A DNA stretch of 64,000 nucleotides. Origin: Phil1 sp040767925 (GTDB lineage: Bacteria; Bacillota; Clostridia; Christensenellales; CAG-138). Position numbers and translations under genes: made by a program. Of the stretch, positions 60,606-64,000 are shown one piece after another; positions within the stretch are counted from its first letter, which is position 1, and each line of letters starts with the position of its first letter. The stretch lies in assembly GCA_040767925.1 (NCBI GenBank), contig JAXGNN010000003.1, positions 310,001 through 374,000 of the forward strand. Direction: 5' to 3'. The notes beneath the pieces were generated by a model, which was not told the origin of the DNA, did not search any database, and worked only from the letters and a program-made list of their open reading frames with translations.

Positions 60606-61070
60606 TTAGTCCATGTTCTTTAATTTCCTGTCCATGTCGCGCTTCGCGTCGCGCTCGGCGATGGAATGCCGCTTGTCGTAAAGCTTTTTGCCTTTCGCGA
60701 CGGCGAGCTCGAGCTTGACTTTTCCATCTTTTAAATACATCCGCGTCGGGATGAGGCTGTATCCGTCCGCCTGCGAGAGGGCCTGCAGCCTGCGTATCTC
60801 CGCCTTATGCAACAGGAGCTTCCTGTGGCGAAAAGGATCGCGGTTGAAGATGTTGCCTTGCTCGTAGGGGCTGATATGCATCCCGATCACGTACATTTCG
60901 CCGTTTTTTACGATCGCATAGCAATCCTTGAGGTTGACCTTGCCGGCGCGGATGGACTTGACCTCCGTGCCCGCGAGCGCGATGCCGCACTCGTAGGAAT
61001 CCTCAATGAAGTATTCGTGGCGCGCCGCGCGGTTCTCTGCGAGCTGGCGCACGCCTTTTTTCACGGGCAA
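60606..61070 (-). CDS. smpB: tmRNA-binding protein SmpB
   Basis: A 154-residue beta-barrel protein that binds tmRNA and fits its tail in the empty mRNA channel. Family segments: ENRAARHEYFIEDSYECGIA, LAGTEVKSIRAGKVNLKD, KLLLHKAEIRRL and the basic tail KKLYDKRHSIAERDAKRD. No ATG begins it: TTG at 61070 (GGAG five bases away) is used here; GTG at 61064 is the alternative. It lies between rnr and ssrA. Confidence 0.97.
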   Translation of the reverse strand: MPVKKGVRQLAENRAARHEYFIEDSYECGIALAGTEVKSIRAGKVNLKDCYAIVKNGEMYVIGMHISPYEQGNIFNRDPFRHRKLLLHKAEIRRLQALSQADGYSLIPTRMYLKDGKVKLELAVAKGKKLYDKRHSIAERDAKRDMDRKLKNMD

Positions 61071-61108
61071 ACAATCTCCCCCTCTCCATCCGCGTGTCTA
61101 TCATCATA

Positions 61109-63334
61109 CTACGATTTTTTTCCGCGGGCAACACGGCGTTTGGGCTCCTGCCTGCTCGAATGGCGATCGCGTTCGCTCTTCGCCTTCTTCGGCGCCGGCT
61201 TCCCGGAAGGGTCCTGCGGCGGGTTCTGCGCCGCGCCGCCGTGCGTGCCGGACGCGAGCTCGAAATCGATGGTCCCCGCGCCGACGTCCACGGCGATCAC
61301 GCGCACGCGCACCTCGCCCCCGAGGCGGAAGGCGCGGCCCGTGCTGCGCCCCACGAAGCGGTAGCGTTTTTCATCGCAAAGGAAAAAGTCCCCCGTGAGG
61401 GAAGCCGCGCGCACCATTCCCTCCACCGTATTGCCCAAGCGTACGAAAAAACCGTACTGCGCCACCCCCGAGATGATCCCCTTCTCCACGGAGCCGATGC
61501 GGGAAGCCATGTATTCGCACTTCTTGAGGTCGTCGGCGGCGCGCTCCGCCTCCATCGCCGCAAGCTCCCGCTCCGAGCAGTGGCGAGCCATCTCCTCCAT
61601 CGCCCCTTTGTACTTCGCGGTCTTCTCCTTGGTCATCTCCCCCGTGAGCAGCAGCTTCATCATCCTGTGGACGACGAGATCGGGATATCTTCTTATGGGC
61701 GAGGTGAAATGGCAGTAATACTCCGCGGCGAGGCCGTAATGGCCCAGGCAATCCGCCGCGTAGCGCGCCTTCCTCATGGAGCGCAGCATGACCCGCCCCA
61801 CGAGCGCCTCGTCCTTGGTGCCCTTCGCCTTAAGAAGGATCTTCTGGAGCACGGCGGGCTTCGCGCCCGTGATGCTCTTGACCCCGAGGCCGAGCGTGTT
61901 GAGGAAGATGTTGAGCTCGTTGAGCTTATCCTTATCCGGCGTCTCGTGCACGCGGTACATCATGGGGATGTCCGCCGCCGCGGCATGCGCCGCCACGGTT
62001 TCGTTCGCCTCGAGCATGAACTGCTCGATCATCCTGTGGGAGACCCCGCGCACGGCGACCTTCACGTCCGCCGCGCGCCCGTTCTCGTCGAGCGTGATCT
62101 CGGCCTCGTCCAGGTCGAAGTCGAGGCTGCCGCGCCGGACGCGCTTGTCGTGCAGGATTTCCGCGAGCTCGCGCATGTCCCTCAGCATGGGCAGCACGTC
62201 CGCGTATTTTTCCGAGAGCGCCTCGTCCCCTTCCAGCAGAGCGTTGACGTCGTCATAGGTCATCCTGTGCGCGGTGCGGATGACGGTTTCGGCCATGCGG
62301 TGGGAAACCGCCCTTCCTTGCGTGTCGAGCCGCATGACGCACGAGAAGGTCAGCTTGTCCTCCCCTGCGTTGAGCGAGCACGCGCCGTTGGAGACTTCCT
62401 TGGGGAACATGGGCAGGACTCTGTCCGGGAAATACACGCTCGTGCCGCGGCGGTACGCCTCCTCGTCGAGCGCGGTGCCCTCCTCAATGTACGCGCCGAC
62501 GTCCGCGATGTGCACGCCCAAAATATAGCCGTCGGGGAGCTTTGTGAGCGACACCGCGTCGTCGAGGTCCTTGGCGTCCGCGCCGTCTATGGTGACGATC
62601 AGCTTACTCCGAAGGTCCTCGCGCATGGCGAGCGCCTCCGCGCCGACGGGCTTGTTGAGCGCCTTGGCCTGCCGCGCAGCCTGCTTGGAAAAGACCTCCG
62701 GCAGCTCGAGCCTTCGGATGATGGAGAGGATATCCGCGCGCGCGTCGTCCCGCGCGCCGAGTATCTCCGTGATTTCGCCCTGCATGGGCCGCCTGCCGTC
62801 GGGATAGCGCATGATCTTCGCGACCACCCTGTCCCCGTGCTTCGCGCCGCCCGTCTGCCCCGGGGCGACGAGCATGTCGAAGCACACGCGCGTCTCATCC
62901 GGCACGACGTAGCCGCCGCCCGTCTCATCCGGCTCGAAGGAGCCGACGATCACCGCGAGCGATCGCACCGCGATGAGGATCACCTCCCCCTCCTGCGTGC
63001 CGTTGCGGCTTGCGGTCTCCGCGGCGCGCGCCCAGACCATGTCGTTGTGCATGGCGCCGTGCATGGCGTCCGCGGGAATGAACATATCTCCCCTGCCGTC
63101 CTCCGGGATGAAGAAGCCGTATCCCCGGGCGCTCCCCTGGATGCGCCCGTAGATGAGCCCCGTCTGTTCGGGCAGGGCGAGCTTCTTCTTCCTCGTCAAA
63201 ATCAGCCTGCCCTCGAGAAGGAGTTTCTCGATCGCCGAGGCAGCCTCGTCCTTTTCCGCGAAGCACTCCATGAGCGCCTCCGGCGCCATGGGCGTCCCCT
63301 CCCGGAGCAGCGCTTCGATAATCCTTGTTTCCAC
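61109..63334 (-). CDS. rnr: Ribonuclease R
   Basis: A 741-residue 3'-5' exoribonuclease that degrades structured RNA and works with tmRNA-SmpB in quality control. An N-terminal winged helix and cold-shock domains (GSARGYGFFIPEDGRGDMFI) are followed by the catalytic RNB domain with DGADAKDLDDAVSL and FTSPIRRYPDL, then an S1 domain and a basic, low-complexity C-terminal tail (KKAKSERDRHSSRQEPKRR). The start is a GTG at 63332-63334. Genes run secG, rnr, smpB, ssrA as in many Bacillota. Confidence 0.97.
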   Translation of the reverse strand: METRIIEALLREGTPMAPEALMECFAEKDEAASAIEKLLLEGRLILTRKKKLALPEQTGLIYGRIQGSARGYGFFIPEDGRGDMFIPADAMHGAMHNDMVWARAAETASRNGTQEGEVILIAVRSLAVIVGSFEPDETGGGYVVPDETRVCFDMLVAPGQTGGAKHGDRVVAKIMRYPDGRRPMQGEITEILGARDDARADILSIIRRLELPEVFSKQAARQAKALNKPVGAEALAMREDLRSKLIVTIDGADAKDLDDAVSLTKLPDGYILGVHIADVGAYIEEGTALDEEAYRRGTSVYFPDRVLPMFPKEVSNGACSLNAGEDKLTFSCVMRLDTQGRAVSHRMAETVIRTAHRMTYDDVNALLEGDEALSEKYADVLPMLRDMRELAEILHDKRVRRGSLDFDLDEAEITLDENGRAADVKVAVRGVSHRMIEQFMLEANETVAAHAAAADIPMMYRVHETPDKDKLNELNIFLNTLGLGVKSITGAKPAVLQKILLKAKGTKDEALVGRVMLRSMRKARYAADCLGHYGLAAEYYCHFTSPIRRYPDLVVHRMMKLLLTGEMTKEKTAKYKGAMEEMARHCSERELAAMEAERAADDLKKCEYMASRIGSVEKGIISGVAQYGFFVRLGNTVEGMVRAASLTGDFFLCDEKRYRFVGRSTGRAFRLGGEVRVRVIAVDVGAGTIDFELASGTHGGAAQNPPQDPSGKPAPKKAKSERDRHSSRQEPKRRVARGKKS

Positions 63335-63388
63335 GTTTTGCTTATTCCCTACCTTAATTAAAATCTCACGCCCTCACCGGGCAAACAA

Positions 63389-63413
63389 AAGGGGCGCGCC
63401 GTAAGCGCGCCCC
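63389..63413 (-). terminator. Terminator between secG and rnr
   Basis: A 10-bp GC stem with a five-base loop, followed by TTTTGTTTG on the minus strand; probably partial, since rnr is just downstream and shows no clear promoter. Confidence 0.75.
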
Positions 63414-63430
63414 TGCAAGCTGATCGCCAA

Positions 63431-63670
63431 TCAATAGAGGATCATCATCGCGATGCCCAGTATGCCTATGGCGATCGCGAGAATGACGGTCAACTTCTGA
63501 AGTTTGGCTTCCCTGCTGGCAGCCCTGCCGCGCGCCGAGAAGGGGGTCGAATCCCCTCCGAAAGCTCCGCCGAGGCCCGCGCTCTTCGTCTGCTGCATCA
63601 AAACCACGGTCACGAGCACCGCCGATGCAACGATGAGGACTATATTAACGATTATCCCGACAGTTTCCAT
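63431..63670 (-). CDS. secG: Preprotein translocase subunit SecG
   Basis: A 79-residue membrane protein with two helices (about 5-25 and 58-78) joined by the conserved loop LMQQTKSAGLGGAFGGD. It is part of the SecYEG channel. GGAGG lies before the ATG, and the gene has a sigma-A promoter. Confidence 0.96.
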   Translation of the reverse strand: METVGIIVNIVLIVASAVLVTVVLMQQTKSAGLGGAFGGDSTPFSARGRAASREAKLQKLTVILAIAIGILGIAMMILY

Positions 63671-63701
63671 TATATATACCTCCTAAACGACTGCAAGCGG
63701 T

Positions 63702-63730
63702 ATTATATCATGCTGCCAAATATTAAGCAA
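63702..63730 (-). promoter_or_regulatory. Promoter of secG
   Basis: TTGCTT (63725-63730), 17 bp, TATAAT (63702-63707) on the minus strand. Confidence 0.7.
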
Positions 63731-63787
63731 GCAGAAATATCGCCTGTTTTTTCGGCTTTTTCACGTAAAAAATCAACCCCAAAAAGC

Positions 63788-64000
63788 TCATTCGAGGAGC
63801 GTTTTACCGGTCATTTCCGCGGGCTGCTCCAGCCCCATCAGCTCGAGCAGCGTGGGCGCGATATCGGAAAGCCTGCCCCCGGAACGAAGGCGCGCGGCCT
63901 TCCTTTCAGGGTCGATGAGCACGAGCGGCACGGGGTTCGTCGTGTGCTCGGTGAAGGGGCCTCCCTCGTTGTCGTACATCCGCTCGCAGTTGCCGTGGTC
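63788..64000 (-). CDS. gpmI: 2,3-bisphosphoglycerate-independent phosphoglycerate mutase, C-terminal end
   Basis: The last 70 codons of a gene that runs off the window. The fragment begins DHGNCERMYDNEGGPFTEHT, the metal-binding and catalytic C-terminal motif of GpmI (usually ADHGNxE), and ends ALLELMGLEQPAEMTGKTLLE-like, the common terminus of this enzyme. It interconverts 3- and 2-phosphoglycerate in glycolysis. The gene upstream of secG is often a glycolytic gene in Bacillota. Confidence 0.93.
   Translation of the reverse strand, partial: DHGNCERMYDNEGGPFTEHTTNPVPLVLIDPERKAARLRSGGRLSDIAPTLLELMGLEQPAEMTGKTLLE

Overview
The window looks like the chromosome of a GC-rich, anaerobic member of the Bacillota (Clostridia-like). 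The signs are a long SRP RNA with an Alu-type 5' domain, a MurE with the DNPR motif typical of meso-diaminopimelate-adding enzymes, the Gram-positive neighbourhoods lon-engB, yabE-rsmA and secG-rnr-smpB-ssrA, rubredoxin and rubrerythrin instead of visible aerobic defence genes, and an acetoacetyl-CoA/CoA-transferase operon. Promoters follow the sigma-A pattern (TTGACA, about 17 bp, TATAAT). No species is recognised.

Layout. 1-7980 is the front of a division and cell-wall cluster on the minus strand: mraZ, rsmH, an ftsL-like gene, a class B PBP with two PASTA domains, murE, mraY and the 5' part of murD. murF is absent, and a multibranched terminator-like RNA lies between mraY and murD. 8037-20569 holds housekeeping genes: a phosphoesterase, a zinc-ribbon protein, engB, lon, an M20 amidohydrolase, copZ, a queG-like gene, SRP RNA, GNAT and DUF1508 proteins, rsmA, a yabE-like gene and a MecA-type lipoprotein PBP. 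20613-30869 holds the CoA-transferase/thiolase operon, glycogen phosphorylase, a MarR regulator, an asparaginase/PatB pair, an MFS transporter and a methyltransferase. 30991-31602 is an AT-rich islet bounded by direct repeats.

31662-41881 holds a peptidase, a YbaK-type deacylase, and a divergent pair of operons. One encodes an S-adenosylhomocysteine/5'-deoxyadenosine deaminase with an HD hydrolase and a papain-like protein. The other encodes an AdoHcyase homologue translationally coupled to a degenerate glycerate-kinase homologue. Together they suggest SAM-cycle recycling by way of S-inosylhomocysteine. A sugar kinase/isomerase pair follows. 42002-52474 holds asnS, a nitrilase-family hydrolase, two LuxR-type regulators (one fused to a 12-helix membrane domain), a Gfo/Idh oxidoreductase, a four-domain sulfur-handling flavoprotein, and a rubrerythrin/rubredoxin operon.

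52786-60205 is a disturbed region. Two gene remnants (DeoR, GNAT) abut a 3'-truncated IS1380-type transposase. This is followed by an AT-rich operon (tetR, phasin-like, ubiB-like, HD, yidC paralogue) and about 1.3 kb of non-coding, repeat-bearing DNA that ends at the 3' end of ssrA, a common island insertion site. 60206-64000 returns to GC-rich core genes: ssrA, smpB, rnr, secG and the end of gpmI.

Three genes (queG-like, yabE-like, and the deaminase) have a -10 hexamer exactly six bases before the ATG and no ribosome binding site, so leaderless transcription may be used in this genome.
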